Shown in pieces: positions 1 to 13,534 of a DNA stretch of 64,000 nucleotides; position 1 is the stretch's first letter; each line of letters opens with the position of its first letter. The stretch lies in assembly GCF_000004075.3 (NCBI RefSeq), contig NC_026659.2, positions 27,732,272 to 27,796,271 of the forward strand. The letters are read 5' to 3'. The notes under the pieces were generated by a model. The model did not search any database. It saw only the letters and a list, made by a program, of their open reading frames with translations, and was not told the DNA's origin. The translations under genes and the position numbers were made by a program. Source of the stretch: Cucumis sativus (taxonomy: Eukaryota > Streptophyta > Magnoliopsida > Cucurbitales > Cucurbitaceae).

Positions 1-2078
1 TAGTGTTTGTTGGTCAAAATATGGCCACCAAATTCTTGTATCTGCTGCTGATAGGTCATTAACATTGTGGGATGTTCCCAAAGGGGAGAAGATTAACCGT
101 ATAACGCTGCAACAGACACCCTTACAAGCTCGTCTGCATCCTGGATTGTCTCAACCATCTCTCTGCCTGGCATGCCCTCTCTCATCTGCTCCTATGATTG
201 TTGACTTAAAGACAGGAAGCACAACTCTACTTCCAGTTTGTATTTCTGATACAGATACGGCTTCTGCTCGAGGCAAAGTTTCGGATGGAACTCCACCTTT
301 TACTCCTACAGCAGCTTGCTTTAACAAGTATGGCAACCTGGTTTATGTAGGAAATTCTAAAGGTGAAATACTTATAATAGATTATGAAAGAATTCAAATA
401 GAGGCCATGGTTCCAATTTCTGGAGGTGCTGTTGTCAAGAACATAGTTTTTAGTAGAAATGGTCAATACCTGCTCACTAATTCTAACGATAGAACAATTA
501 GAATATATGAAAATCTCCTACCCAATAAAGATGGATTGAAAGTCATCGATGAAATTACAAAAGAGTTCGATGGGCTTGATGGTGCTGAGAAGCTGAAGGC
601 TGTTGGAACAAAGTGTTTAACTCTTTTCCGGGAGTTTCAAGATTCGATAACTAGAATGCACTGGAAAGCACCTTGTTTCAGTGGTGATGGTGAGTGGGTT
701 GTTGGTGGATCTGCAAGCAAGGGAGAACACAAGATTTACATTTGGGATCGGGCAGGTTATCTTGTAAAAATCCTCGAAGGTCCTAAGGAAGCATTGATTG
801 ATTTAGGCTGGCATCCGGTTCATCCCATTGTTGTTTCTGTTTCACTTACTGGCTTGATTTATATTTGGGCTAAAGATTACACCGAGAATTGGAGTGCTTT
901 TGCTCCTGATTTTAAAGAGCTCGAGGAAAACGAAGAATACGTAGAAAGAGAAGATGAATTTGATCTAAATCCTGAAACTGAGAAGGTAAGATTGTTATCG
1001 TTTTTTTTCCTCTGAATTTTCAGTTCTGTGCCTAGTTATATGACAGGTTTGTGATTTCAGGTGAAAGAACCTGATGTCAATGAAGATGAAGAAGTCGATA
1101 TCATAACCGTGGAGAAGGACTCAGCTTTCAGTGATTCAGATGCTTCACAAGATGAACTATGCTTCTTGCCATCTATCCCATGTCCTGATGTTATTGACCA
1201 ACAGGATAAGTGCGTAGAGATTTCTTCAAAAATGATCGATAATAACAATTCTGGATCCCCACTTTCAGAGGAGGCCGGTGTAAACGGTCGCACAACCAAT
1301 CATGCGTCAAGTCCAATGGAAGGTAAAATCTCAGTTGCTCAGTTCCTTGTGTGTTTTCTTGTATCTTTTCTTTGCTACCCTACAAAAAAGAACCATTGTG
1401 CTCAGTTTTCTTTGAAATTAGCATAAAGCCTTTAACTCAGTTTAGTTACTCAAGCAAGCACAAACATATCAAAGCTACATTGGGTATCCCCTGTTATTCT
1501 TCTAAATGGTATATGTGTTTCTAGAAGCAAACATATTTGTTATAACATGGGTATATTAGAGAGATAGGACGAGAAGTCAACGAAAAATTGGAGTTCTGTT
1601 CTAAGGACCATCTCTTTATCACCTTCTTTTGCACTTTTGGCTGACAAAGGGCCCTTTCTACCAAAAGTATCTTTGTGAATTGTTTTGAAAACTTTAGGAG
1701 TATCCATCAATCATCAAGTATTTGTAAACTTTTCTGTAGCCTTATCGTAATTTATATATAACCAAACTTACATTAAAAGGCATTTCTTTGAACCAACTGA
1801 ACCAATAGTTTCCCTATGCTTTTCTGCAACTTGTTCAGTTCGTTTCATTATTCAATAACTGTTTGGTTTGCTTTGCAGTGTTAGACAACACCGACGATGC
1901 AGGAGGAGCACGGATGAAAAGAAAACGGAAACCATCAGAGAAAGGACTGGAATTGCAAGCCGAGAAGGTGAAGAAACCCTCTAAACCTTCAAGTAGATTG
2001 TCTAAATTTAAAACTAAGTCCATGGTTCATCAGGATAATAGTAATGGTACGTACGGTGATGACAATTCTGATGAATAG
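1..2078 (+). CDS. RBL: RbBP5-like WD40 protein, COMPASS (H3K4 methyltransferase) subunit, 3' part
   Basis: The gene enters from the left edge in frame 2 and ends at TAG 2076-2078. Exons are 1-985 (partial), 1061-1322 and 1879-2078; introns are GT-AG with phases 0 and 1. About 481 residues are present. WD40 blades are visible (SLTLWDV, KIYIWDRAG, GLIYIWAKDY). After the propeller comes the stretch ENWSAFAPDFKELEENEEY and the acidic EREDEFD box, then DEDEEVDIITVEKD. In animal RbBP5 these are the segments that contact the methyltransferase and ASH2L. The C-terminal tail is basic (KRKRKPSEKG) and ends in NSDE. Family knowledge: RbBP5 (RBL in Arabidopsis) is a core nuclear subunit of COMPASS-like H3K4 methyltransferases. 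The N-terminus and promoter lie outside the window. Confidence 0.9.
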
Positions 2079-2280
2079 CAATGGAAATGGAAAAAATATG
2101 GCATCGTTTTTTTTAATTTAATTGCATTTATCAATTGGCATATTGATCTTGATTACAGTTCCCAACTACCTTGATTTAACTTTCATAAGAGAAAAAGCAG
2201 TTTCCTTACACTAAGAAAGACCCAAAAATTTGACCTACAAAGATTGTCCACATGTAAAATTACGTTTAGACATAACTTAA

Positions 2281-2337
2281 GTGTAGTTCAATTAGTTTTA
2301 AACCTATGATTTAAAGGTTCAAATCTCTACTACTCTA
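2281..2337 (+). repeat. tRNA-like (SINE-like) fragment
   Basis: An A-box-like GTAGTTCAATTAGTT is followed, after about 20 bases, by a B-box-like AAGGTTCAAATCTC. The spacing and order match a degenerate tRNA-derived head. Similar fragments recur elsewhere in the window in both orientations. No tail or target-site duplication could be fixed. Confidence 0.35.
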
Positions 2338-5300
2338 CCATCGGTTTGATCGAGTTCGATTGGTTCAACTCGATACACGTCAAAAAGTGATTGAAATAAG
2401 TTTTTTGATGGTTGAAAATTGCAACTTGTTGATTTCTCTTTTTAGAAAATTTGTTGAGGTGTTTTCTAGACTTGGTTAAAAAATCAACTATCTATGATAT
2501 TTATACCAACTCAGATTGATGAATATTTAATATTAATCATTAATCTTGATTATTTATTATTGATTTTAATTTGATAATTTTTTGCGAAGGATTTTTAACA
2601 TTTAATTCTTCACTAGTGACGATTTAACAATAAAGTCCAGTAAGTCCAAAATTAATTACTCCTGCTTACTTAATAGTTAATGATGAAAATTTTACTTGTT
2701 AGCTAATTATTTAATATCAAAACAATCTTTTCTTTCTCTCTCAAATATATATTAAAATCGTTTTATATAGATTAATACCAGAACGTTATAATTAATTACT
2801 AATCATTACTTATTTTAAATAGCTAATAAATAGAGTCAATTTAACGATATGCTTAATTAATTAGTCTTAATGAAAACTGCTATATTATATTTTTCTTTTT
2901 AGAAGAAACAATGTTAATCTTTTTTGCAATAGTGATTATGAATTTACGAGAACGTTTGATTGTTGGATATGCTTAATAAAAGGTTAAAAACTAAAAAGAT
3001 TAATTAAAAATAACATATTAGTTAATAATTAAGTTTTCTTTTATAAAAAAAAAATGACAAGTGAGTATTTAATTCTCCTACATTGAATTCACTTGTGGAA
3101 CCATGCACAAGTCCCATTTAATTCAACCCTCTACTTTGACTCCTAAATTTTGTTGCAATACCCTTCCCCATTCCATTAATTTTAAATGTTCTAATATCTT
3201 TGTTTGAGGGTACTTTAAAATAAAAATATTCTTATCTTTAAATTATTAAATTATTGTTATGAATAGAAAATATATATATATATATATTAAAAGATGACAA
3301 TTTGAATAATTATATTATTCCTTTTTTTCTTCTTCTTCTTCTTTTAATTATTTTTTTATTTTTTATTTTTTTTATTTTTTGCAAAAACTAAAGTTAAACC
3401 AGAGAAGAACTAATGTTTAATTGCCAAAGCATTAAACTGTGTTTCTCAATTTTTTTAATCAGAGATGGAATCAGTTCTTAAGTACATAAAATTGTTGTTT
3501 GGTATATAGTTTAAAACTTAATTTTATTTCGTCTCATTGTTAGTGGATATATATAATTAACTTTTGGTTTAAAGAGAAAAACAAAAAAAGATTAAAAAGA
3601 TGAAATTCGAGAAGACGATGCCAAAACTGTTAGATTCTGAGTAATAGCGTTCTTCTCTCTAAGAATTTTACAAAAGTAAGAAACATTCACGAGAGGACGG
3701 GAGGAACAAGAAAGATAGCATCAACAAAAGAAAGAGAAAAAAAAACCTTACAATGAGTTGGAAGTTTGATCACGATCAAAAAAACTTGATGACTTCAATT
3801 GAATTTGAGTCCATCTCCTTTGGAAGATAAGTTATACCATTATATTTTGAGCATGGAATATACTTAATGGACGAGTGATCAACGATTTTTTTTAGAAATT
3901 GATAGTTTGATCTCTTATTTTTCATTGTTAACTCAAACACGGCTCAAATATGTGAGTTTGTTAATATCACAAGATCGATTGTTGGAATCTCCCTTCCCAA
4001 TTAATAGTACCAGAAAAAAGTTGTTGAATTTTTTTTCTTCAAAGAAGTAAAAATGTAAAATATTATTGGAGTTAAATAAGTATATTAGTTTTAATCACAA
4101 TGTATATAAACTCATTTAGAAAATCTATCTTCAGATTTAATAGATCAAGTACAAAGACCCAAATTCATCAATGCAACATCTAGAGTGAATAGATTGTAAA
4201 CGTTTTTTATTATGGATTGACAATTCGACATATCTCAGTCATTAAACCATGCAGTGAGTTGAAATGTGATTAAGATTATTGGAAATTTGAAGGGTATTAA
4301 AATGCATGAAAAAATCAAATACAAAAGAAAGTGAGTGAAAAATGCGAAAAAGTAGAAACAAAACAAGTTTGATAGTTATAACTTCGGCCCAATGCACGTT
4401 TTGTTAGTAACCCATGACTGAGGTTGAAATTTGTGTTTTGGTTTTTGGTTATGATGAGACAAGTCCTTGTCTAGTTATAATGATTCAAGGAGCAATTTCT
4501 TCAACTCTATATGCATAACATTACACTTGTCCATTATAAATAGTCCCCACCAACTCATACCAAAAAAAGTTCCCAACTTTGTTCATTACTTTACAAACTT
4601 CTTTCGACTCTATCCCGACGATATTTGATGTATCGATCTCAACTTAGGATACTACGAATTTGATTGTATATATATTTTTTATCTTTTCTTTATTAAGTTA
4701 TAATCTGTACCTTTAATTTACATTGATACTAAAATTTGCATAGAAAAAGTGTGTTTGATGTTCTTTACGTGAATAATGAATTTTGTTTGAAATGAATGAA
4801 GTGAAATGTTGTATGTGGTATGCAAGAGAGAAAACCTACACATGAGTGTGATACCTGTCACACATACAATTAATACTTAAGCCAAAGATTGAATAACGGA
4901 GAGAAAGACCTTCGATATGCTAAACACATTGATTTGGACTTTGACACAAACTAAGTCTTTCTTCTCAACGTTTTTGGGACTATGGTTTTTTTTTTTTTAC
5001 TAAAACTGTAAAAATTATCATCAAATCCAAGACGACCCATAAAAAAATGTTTATTTTTTTGTATGAATTGTCATATTAGATTTGATTTTTTTATATATAA
5101 ATATTTCAAATTTGTGTTTGGTGGCAAATTCACAATAATTTTCAAATGGAAGTTTATATAAGGAATGGTTACGTTGTAGAGTGACCTAATAAAAATTTAG
5201 ATCTCTAACGCTATTCTAGACTATTGTTATATCGTTTCATGTCCCAAATTTGTTATCATAAATTCTACTTCAATGGTAGTTTTTAAACGCTTACAAAATT

Positions 5301-5589
5301 TAAAGGGTAATATCATTGCAATTTATGGAACGTAAGGGCTCTTTTTAAAAAACAGAACAAGTTTCAAGGTTTTATTTTTCAACACATAATTTTAGTTATC
5401 GTACTTTCAATAGATAAAGAAATGTACTCGCCAACTTAAGTATAATTTAACCGAATGAGATATACATATACCTATGACTAAAAGGTAAAAAGTTCAAAAT
5501 CTCTAAACGCCGCCCATTTATATTTTAAAAAAAACACACAATGTGGAAGCTATCGAGAACCAATTCTCATTTTTTTTCTTTTTGAAAAT

Positions 5590-5692
5590 GTATTTTAAAT
5601 ATAATTTGGAGTGAGAGATTCGAACCTAAAACCTTTTATCCTAAAAAACATACAAATACCAGTTAAGCTAAACTGATATTGAGATATAACAA
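5590..5692 (-). repeat. tRNA-like (SINE-like) fragment with inverted partner
   Basis: On the minus strand a TAGCTTAACTGG A-box-like motif (5659-5670) is followed by GGTTCGAATCTC, a good match to a pol III B box (5613-5626). A related plus-strand stretch at 5432-5515 looks like a diverged inverted copy, so the pair could fold as a long hairpin. This fits a SINE-derived inverted repeat. The boundaries are uncertain. Confidence 0.45.
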
Positions 5693-6406
5693 TATATGCA
5701 CATTCTGAACAACCAATAGTATTTTAACTTTTTTTTTTCTTTTGCATGTGGTTACATCTTCAACAATAAATTTATAAACACTCATCCAATGTTAAATGTT
5801 TATAACTTCATACACAATATGTTACTTTACAAAGTTTAATTTAATCTTTTCATATTTTTAATTTTTTCACTAATGAACATCAAATTTTCCCAAATTTATA
5901 AGCATAATTTTATTCCAACAAAAAAAATTGAAATTTTATTGTTGTTTTTCATTTATTTATTTATAAGAAAGGTTAAATAACTAAAATGACAAATGAAAAA
6001 AATGATACTCCATAAAATCAAAATAGGAAAGGCAGCAAAGAGAAGGCAACCGATTGGTAGCATGGCTGCACCTACAGCCAAGTGTTGGGCAGTTTCTTAA
6101 CTCACCTGGTTAACTTTAACCCCCTCCCCCCATTCTTCTAACCCTAGTTATTTCTTAACCCTCTCTCTCTCCTTCTTCTCCTCCTTCTTCTTCTTCCTTC
6201 TTCCTTCTTTCTTTTAACTCTCTCTACTTGTTGGTAAACAACTTAGGTTACCAAAATGCTTCTCCAAATTTCCCCCTCTCTTCATTCCCATCCAATTCAA
6301 ACACCATTTTATTCCTCCATTTCACTTCCACTTCCTTAATTTCCACTCCCGATCTTCCTCATTCCAAATCCCAATCCTCCCCCCCGTTCCCGCCGCCACC
6401 GCCGCC

Positions 6407-9400
6407 ATGAGAATATCCTCTTCTTCTTCCTCCTCCTCCTCCTCCTCTTCCTCCTGCGTCGGCTCCGATTCCGGCATTCATAACAACAATAATCTCACTC
6501 CCGCCCCACAATCGGAGAAAACCAGAGCCAAACGCCGGAGAAGGAATCAAGACGAAACGAAATGTCAGATTCATAATCATAACGCCAATGAAACCAACAA
6601 CCCCGCCGCTGCGGCCTCCGCCTCTGCCTCCGCCTCTTCCGCTCGCCGGAGCTCCATTTACAGAGGAGTCACTAGGTTTATTGGCATTTATTAATTTAAT
6701 TAGTTTTCTTTTTTTTCTTTTTCTATTTGCATGTAATTGAATTGAGATTGTGAAATTAATTTATTCCGTAATCGGAAAATTAGGCACCGATGGACCGGCC
6801 GGTTCGAAGCTCATCTTTGGGACAAGAGTTCATGGAATAACATTCAGAACAAAAAAGGAAGGCAAGGTAAGCAAAATTAAATTGAAAACATCCTCTTAAT
6901 TACTTAATTAATCGCTTAATTAATTAATTAATTAATTGATTGATAGAACGAAGAGATCTAAAAAATTCTTTGTTTATTCGGTTTAACTTTTTAATTTTAA
7001 TATTATTATTATTATAATATAAAATAAAGCTCTAATTTTGTTTTGCTGACTGTGTCTTTGGGCTTCCCCTGTCATCGCCAACGTTCATTTCCCACTTTTG
7101 TCGCTGCTCAGTTTATTTGGGTAAGCTCTCTCTCTATACATATTTTTCCTTAAAATTTTAGTGAATTTTGGAGGCCACGTGGCGAGATCATGGTTATCTT
7201 CTTATTTTAAAATTTTGGTGAAATTAATATGAAATTCATAAATTTTGCAGGAGCTTACGATAACGAGGAGGCCGCTGCCCGAACATATGACCTTGCTGCC
7301 CTTAAGTACTGGGGACCCGGAACCACTCTCAATTTCCCGGTAACTTCTCATCTTCAAGGCTAACACTTTTTTAAAAAATGAAATTAAATTTAAGAAAACG
7401 CTTTTCTTAATTTATTTCATTAATTCTCCATAAAGTGAATCTCGTTATCTTTCCTAAATCACAAAGGAAGTCCTAAATTGACACTTTCGGCATGTTTTAA
7501 TTTTGAAGATCATTGGCAAATTAATGGACGGTGTGTTGATTTTACTTTGAAAAAATATTAGCAAAAATAATGGACGGTGTGTTAATTTTTTAATTAATAT
7601 TTAATTAATAAATAATAAATAACGTACAGGTAGAGTCGTACACGAATGAAATGGAAGCGATGCGGAAAGTAACGAAGGAGGAATATTTGGCGTCGTTACG
7701 GCGGCGGAGCAGTGGTTTTTCGAGAGGTGTTTCTAAGTATCGCGGAGTCGCCCGTCACCACCACAACGGTCGGTGGGAGGCTCGGATTGGCCGTGTTTTT
7801 GGAAGCAAATATCTTTATTTGGGAACTTACAGTACGTTTTCCTTTCTCTATCTTCTACTTTTTGCTTAGTTCCACGTTGCAATGCCACGTGGGTTTAAAT
7901 AGTAACCGGCGCAAACTTATAACTACGTGGATCGGTGCGTCAGATGTTTTCCCAGTCTGTCAGCTACCGTGGCACCATTGTTCTTACTTGTCATAGACAG
8001 TCCAATTCTTTATTGTCCTTACTTTGCCTTTTATTTTAAAATAAAAAATACAAATAAAAATAAAATATATTTTATTTTTTTTTAAAAAAAAATGCTTTAA
8101 ATTATTAGGTTTGTTTGCTAATTGGTTTAACTACTGGGTCATGACTTATGTCAAATCCTAACTCACCAACTGTTCCATAGAAAAATGAGGTGTTTAGGTT
8201 CACCTTCCCTGATTTTAAGTGGGTATATAATTTTAAGATTAAAGTAATTCTTTCTTTAGTTTAATAAATCATAAAACTAATTGATTTTTATATCTAATTT
8301 CCTATTTCAGTATTGTATAATACAGTTCAAAATATGAACTGAATATTAAATTTTATAGGTTAAGAATCTACATCTTAATTAGAAAAATCAGTCTATAAGC
8401 ATTTTGTTAGAGGTCAGAGAAGTTTGATCTCCAGCAATTATTCTATTAAGAAAACTAGATTTGGACATTCACATATGTTATTTAATCGTTTTTCAAATAA
8501 CTAAAAGGGATTTCAATACAATATTTGAAATTTGAAAATGTAATATTAAGAACTACGAGTGGTCCTGGGGGTACGGCACGTGATCCTACTTCAGCTGCAG
8601 CTATAAAATAATAATAATTAATAGAATTAAATAAAAGGAGAAGTTTGTGATCCACAGCTTTTCTTTCAAAAGTAATATTATGAAAAAGTAATATGTGGCC
8701 TCACGTGCCACTCTACTACCCTCTGTCGGAGTGTGGGAACTTTTTAGTTTGTTTTTTCACATCTGTAGTTTCATTTTCCCGGAGCCCATTCTTTTTTTTT
8801 TATATATAATTTTTATAATTTTATTTTATTTTCATAAATACAAATTTAATTTACTTAAAATTACAATTCATAAATAAATATTAAATAATCCATTAATTAA
8901 TTAATTATTTATTTATTTAGTCAAACCAAAAATCACGGGAAATTCGTATGGTGTTATAGACAGCAGAAGCAGTTGTTCTGCATTGCTGCTTTCAATATTT
9001 TGACTTTTTTTTTTATATAAAAAAAAGACTTACAATTTATTGTCTCAATAAAATTGAGAATTTTCATTTTTGGAGAGCTTGAAGTTGAACCATGATTTAT
9101 TTATTTATTTATTTATGCTAGAGAAACAAAGAGAGAATATTTATTTAGATCTGTGTTTACTGATGCGATTGTAATTAATTAGTTAATTAATTAATTGGTT
9201 TAGCATAATCACGTGATTTCCTATCTAAATTCCAAACCAAACCCCATTTAGAAAGTCAAATCTGCTCAACCCCTGTGCTAAATAATCTTGTTTAATTAAT
9301 CCCATTAGATTAAAGTTTAGTTCAATAAGCATTTGGTTTGTTAAAAGTGCTTGTGTTTTCTCTTAATTACTTTACAATGTTCTTTGTGTTGTTATTTGTC

Positions 9401-10432
9401 TGATTCATTTTTTAAAAAACAAAAAAATTAGTTGATAATTGGTTTTGTTTTGGTTGTTTTCTTAATTAATTAACCATATAAACGTTCATTTCTATAATTT
9501 ATTATTGGCATTATAATTGAATTTCAAATTTTTGAAAACCACAAACTAGCTTTTTAAAAACTTATGTTTTTTCTGTTCGAATTTGACTAGGAATTTCAAA
9601 TGCTTACTTATTGAATGGTTAACATCGCTGTTTGAAAACTAACTTATTGATTCTGTGTAATATATCAACTTAATCACCATGTTTATAAGCTTAATTTCTG
9701 GAGCAATTGAAGAGTAAGGTTTAGTTGTTAGTCATTAATCTTAATTAATTGGTTGATTGATTAGACACACAAGAAGAAGCAGCAGCAGCATATGACATGG
9801 CAGCAATTGAATACAGAGGAGCCAATGCAGTGACCAACTTTGACATTAGCAATTACATTGGAAGATTAGAGAATAAATCATCACTTCTTCAAGAAGAAGC
9901 AACACAACAAACAGATGATCCTAATTACTCCCCTGTTTCTTCTGAAGGAGAAGTAGTACAACAACAACAACAGGATCAGCAGCAGCAGCAACAACAACAA
10001 CAAACGACATTCTCGAGCCCTCCCGACCTCCACTTCTCTATCGAGAACAACCCGGCAATGGTCATCATGGACGAACCACCAACACAAGATGACCACGATC
10101 TGCACTGGTCATTTTTAGACACGGGATTATTCGTGCAAGTCCCCGACCTCCCGCTCGAGAAATCAAGCGAATTGGCCGACCTGTACTTCGACGAGATCGG
10201 GTTCGAGGACGATATTGGAATGATGTTCGAAGCAAGCTTAGAGAACAATAACTGTGAGGCGAATAACAATAATAATAACAGTAGTAATAGTAATAAGAAC
10301 AATAACAATAATAATAATAATGTTGGGAAGATGGAGGTGAACTGCAGCGAGAAAATCAGATTGTTCTCAACAACTACTTCACCATCTTCTTCATCAATAA
10401 CCACCTCGGTTTCGTGTGAATTTAGGGTTTGA
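6407..10432 (+). CDS. WRI1: WRINKLED1-like AP2 transcription factor
   Basis: There are six coding exons: 6407-6675, 6784-6866, 7112-7120, 7251-7339, 7630-7831 and 9765-10432 (439 aa; AtWRI1 has 430). The ATG lies in a good context (GCCGCCATGA). A Ser-rich, basic N-terminus leads into two AP2 domains: the first at about residues 84-150 ([19 protein letters not shown]), the second at about 187-246 ([20 protein letters not shown]). Residues 118-120 are VYL, encoded by the 9-nt third exon. The C-terminal half is disordered, with Gln-rich (about 283-297) and Asn-rich (about 382-403) runs and acidic patches typical of activation regions. Family knowledge: WRI1 is a nuclear activator of glycolytic and plastid fatty-acid synthesis genes. 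WRI3/WRI4-type paralogues are the main alternative, because the domain sequence alone does not separate them. The last intron is long (about 1.9 kb). Confidence 0.9.
7112..7120 (+). other. 9-nt micro-exon coding VYL in the WRI1-like gene
   Basis: The nine bases TTTATTTGG are bounded by a CAG acceptor and a GTAAGC donor. With one base from the previous exon (…CAAG, ending 6866) and GA from the next (start 7251) they read V-Y-L-G in frame. Skipping it keeps the frame but removes VYL from the first AP2 domain. Confidence 0.92.
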
Positions 10433-11921
10433 AAATTTTAGATTTTGAGGGTTTGTTGTTTGTTTGTTTGTTGAAGAGTGGATGAGAAATGGGGGGAAAA
10501 AATCTCAAAATTTCTAGAATAATATATGTTTAGGGTTTTTTTTTTTTTTTTCCTATTTGAATTTAAATAATTTAGGGTTGGTTCATGGGAGAGAGTGAAG
10601 GAAAGAGAGAAAAAAATGAAAAAAGAAAAAGATTTGGAGATTTGCTTAGGTGTTTTTGTTTTTAAATTCTTAATTTAAAATTTCAGTTAGAGAGACCTTT
10701 TTTTTTTCTCAAGGATTTTTGTGCAAGGAAAAAGCCAAACTTAAATTACCTAAAACATATAATTGGTTAAATCAAAACTTTATTCTAAAAAAAATACTAT
10801 AACAGCAAGCAAAAGTTGTCCCCTTCCCTCTTTCTAATTTCTTCACCTTATTAGGAGACATTCTATATATGCACTTTGATGATTGGTGAAAATTAAAAAA
10901 ACAAACAAGATCAGGGGCCTAAATGCACATTTACATATATATATATAACAACATATTTGGTTTGTTCAATAATATTGTCTTCTTTTCAATATACAAATAT
11001 TCATAAAAAAATAAAATAATAATCAAACATGCAAGGAAAAAAAACTCATTTTATATTCTTCCACCTTCGTGCTCTCGTAAATGGTTTCTAGTATTTTCGG
11101 GAGGTTGGGATATAATCATGTTTATATTGAAGGAACTTTTGAAAAATAACAAAAAAATTTATGATAATAGAATCCATATTACAATATTTTTTAAACTTGC
11201 AAAAATAGCAAATTTAAAATTTGTGATTCTCTAACATATAATTACCATCGGATAGCCTTATGATTACCGTTTGATATAACTAATTTTAACTGTTTTTTTT
11301 AATGCTTTTGTCATTTGATGTAACTTTTTATATTAAAGTGTTAAAATTGGTGTTAGAGTGAAATGGTAAAGCATGCAAGCTGTGAAAAAGAGGTTGAGTT
11401 TAAAACGGTCGTGGAAAGGAAGTGTAATGGATTTTACAAATTGAGCTCAAAGCTCTTGATCCAAACGTGGGCTTGTGCCTGTGACCCTTTGTATTCTAGC
11501 CTCCTAAATAAGCCTAAGTTTTTTAGATCCACCCCAAGTTATTTAGATTATAGAATTAAGGGTTAATTTTAGGTTATAGTAATCATTTTAAAAATGAAAA
11601 ATATGGAAAAATTTATCGATGTATGTGACTATATTATTGATAGACTTTCAAAATTTGTTCTAAATTTTGTTATATTTGTAAAAAAAAATTACATTGTGAT
11701 ATATCATTTAATACTTTTGGTTTGGCTACTATATTTGCAATTCAAGTATTTTTTAAGTAGAAATTGAGAGCGGAAGATTTGGAAGTGAATCATAGACCTC
11801 ATGTTTTTGTTCGTTTCAAATCATTTATTTATGATTTTAGCAATGAAAAGTAAAACGCTAATCTCTAAAGTACTTAGTTGCTTATTTTAAAAACACTTAA
11901 TCAAGAGTAATACTCTAAAGT

Positions 11922-12082
11922 AGTATTTTTAAAAAAGCAAAATAAATAAAAATATTTACAAACTATAGCAAAATTTTGGATTTTATCATGTTCTATTACT
12001 ATAGTATATCAATTACTATCGGTGATAGAATTTGTTATAGATTGTAAATATTTTGTAAAATATACTATTTTAAAAAAATCTC
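11922..12082. repeat. MITE-like inverted-repeat element (tttacaaa-tatagcaaaa family), copy A
   Basis: The left arm reads toward ATATTTACAAACTATAGC. The right arm carries the reverse complement (GATTGTAAATATTTTG) followed by TACTATTTTAAAAA. The centre is made of short GATAGA-type segments. Closely similar copies lie near 57930 and 58305. Confidence 0.6.
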
Positions 12083-13534
12083 CTACTCTGAATAGTTGAA
12101 AAAAAATATCTTAAACATAGGAAGAATTGACGAAAATGGCAAAACGAACAAACTAGAATTTTTTACAAAATCAAGTATAATAAAATTTTGTGTTTGAGTG
12201 ATTTTTTACATTAAATAATTTATATTATTTATTATTATGGAAGAAAAAGAACTCTCTTTAAACTTAACAATAAATATGGGTTCTCTCACTTTAATTGAAA
12301 TGAATTTAAATTTGGTTATCTCATAAACATAGAGATTATTTTGGGGTATTTTACTATTTTTTGTGGGATAGTTTTGGGGTATACATTGGGCTGAATGGGC
12401 TCTTGGAAAATTGAAGCCATCATTCCCCAAATGGCAATGGGTGACGCCTCAATGTCCAATAACATTTCATTCTCACATTTCCTTATAAAACCAAAAAAAG
12501 TGGAAGCCATCATGAGCCAATGAAAATGAAAGATAGGAACTATCAAAAGCTTATTTGAAGTAATTTTATTTTTCTTTTGAAAAAAAATATTATATATATA
12601 GCCTTTTATATTTTGTATTTATTGTATAATATAAAGAGCTTTTCCAAAAGTAGAAAAAAAAGGAAAGAAAGAGAGGAAGGAATGAAGAAAGAAATAAGAT
12701 TTGTCACGACATTTTCTAAATTTACAAAAGTAATGCATTTAAAAGTGACGATCATCTGATAGTCGTATGATTACTGTTTAATATCACTAATTTTGTCATA
12801 TTTACAATGTGAACAAAATTGGTGCCATTAACTAATTTTTTCTAAATGTTTTTGTCATGTAGTTTTTCTAATATATATCTTTATTACTGACATATATTAT
12901 ATGTTAGTTGAATTATGTTTATCAAATGCTATATTTCATTCAAACATTTTTAATTATGACATAATAAATCAAATTTTTAGATTCTATCAATATGAACTAT
13001 AAACGTCAACCATTATTGATAAATTTTGAAATCTTGTTATATTCTACAAGGAAATTTGTCAAAAATATAAAATTTGATCAAATATTTCTAATATATAGCA
13101 AAATTTCCGATTATATCAATAACAGACATTGATAGACACTGATATGCTTCTATCTGGATATTGATATACAATAATAAAAGTCTATCAATTTATATTATTG
13201 ATAAAAATTCAAAATTTTGTTATAGTTTATAAATATTTTTTATGTACGGTATAATATATATTTCTATTACTAACATACATTATATGTTAATTGAATACTA
13301 TATTTCATTCAAACATTTTAAATATGACACAATGAATCAAAATATTTATAATATATATCATAACTTTAGGTTCTATCCATGATAAACTATTAGTATAAAC
13401 TGTCAATCGTTATTGATAAAATCTAAAATTTTGTTATATTTTATAAATATTCTCAACAATTTTATCATTTACAACAATTTTTTTTTAATATTTATTTCTA
13501 CGATACAAGTTAATGGAATAAATGCTTTATTTGA

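Larger units (their letters stand above)
2079..6406. other. Intergenic, AT-rich, no gene recognised
   Basis: This 4.3 kb lies between the RbBP5-like stop and the WRI1-like start. I see no conserved coding sequence. It holds homopolymer-rich DNA (a TA run near 3270-3290, T/CTT runs near 3320-3380), tRNA-like fragments near 2280-2340 and 5590-5690, and an isolated promoter-like TATAAATA near 4535. A strong CT-rich leader at about 6150-6215 probably belongs to the 5' UTR of the WRI1-like gene. Confidence 0.6.

Noticed and set aside
9881-10404. Open frames on the minus strand opposite the WRI1-like last exon (Leu- and Cys-rich)
   Set aside because: They are antisense readings of the CAA/AAT triplet runs, with no splice or domain support.
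11363-11566. 67-codon ORF in the spacer after the WRI1-like gene
   Set aside because: No recognisable domain, no promoter or splice context; could be a decayed repeat but cannot be assigned.
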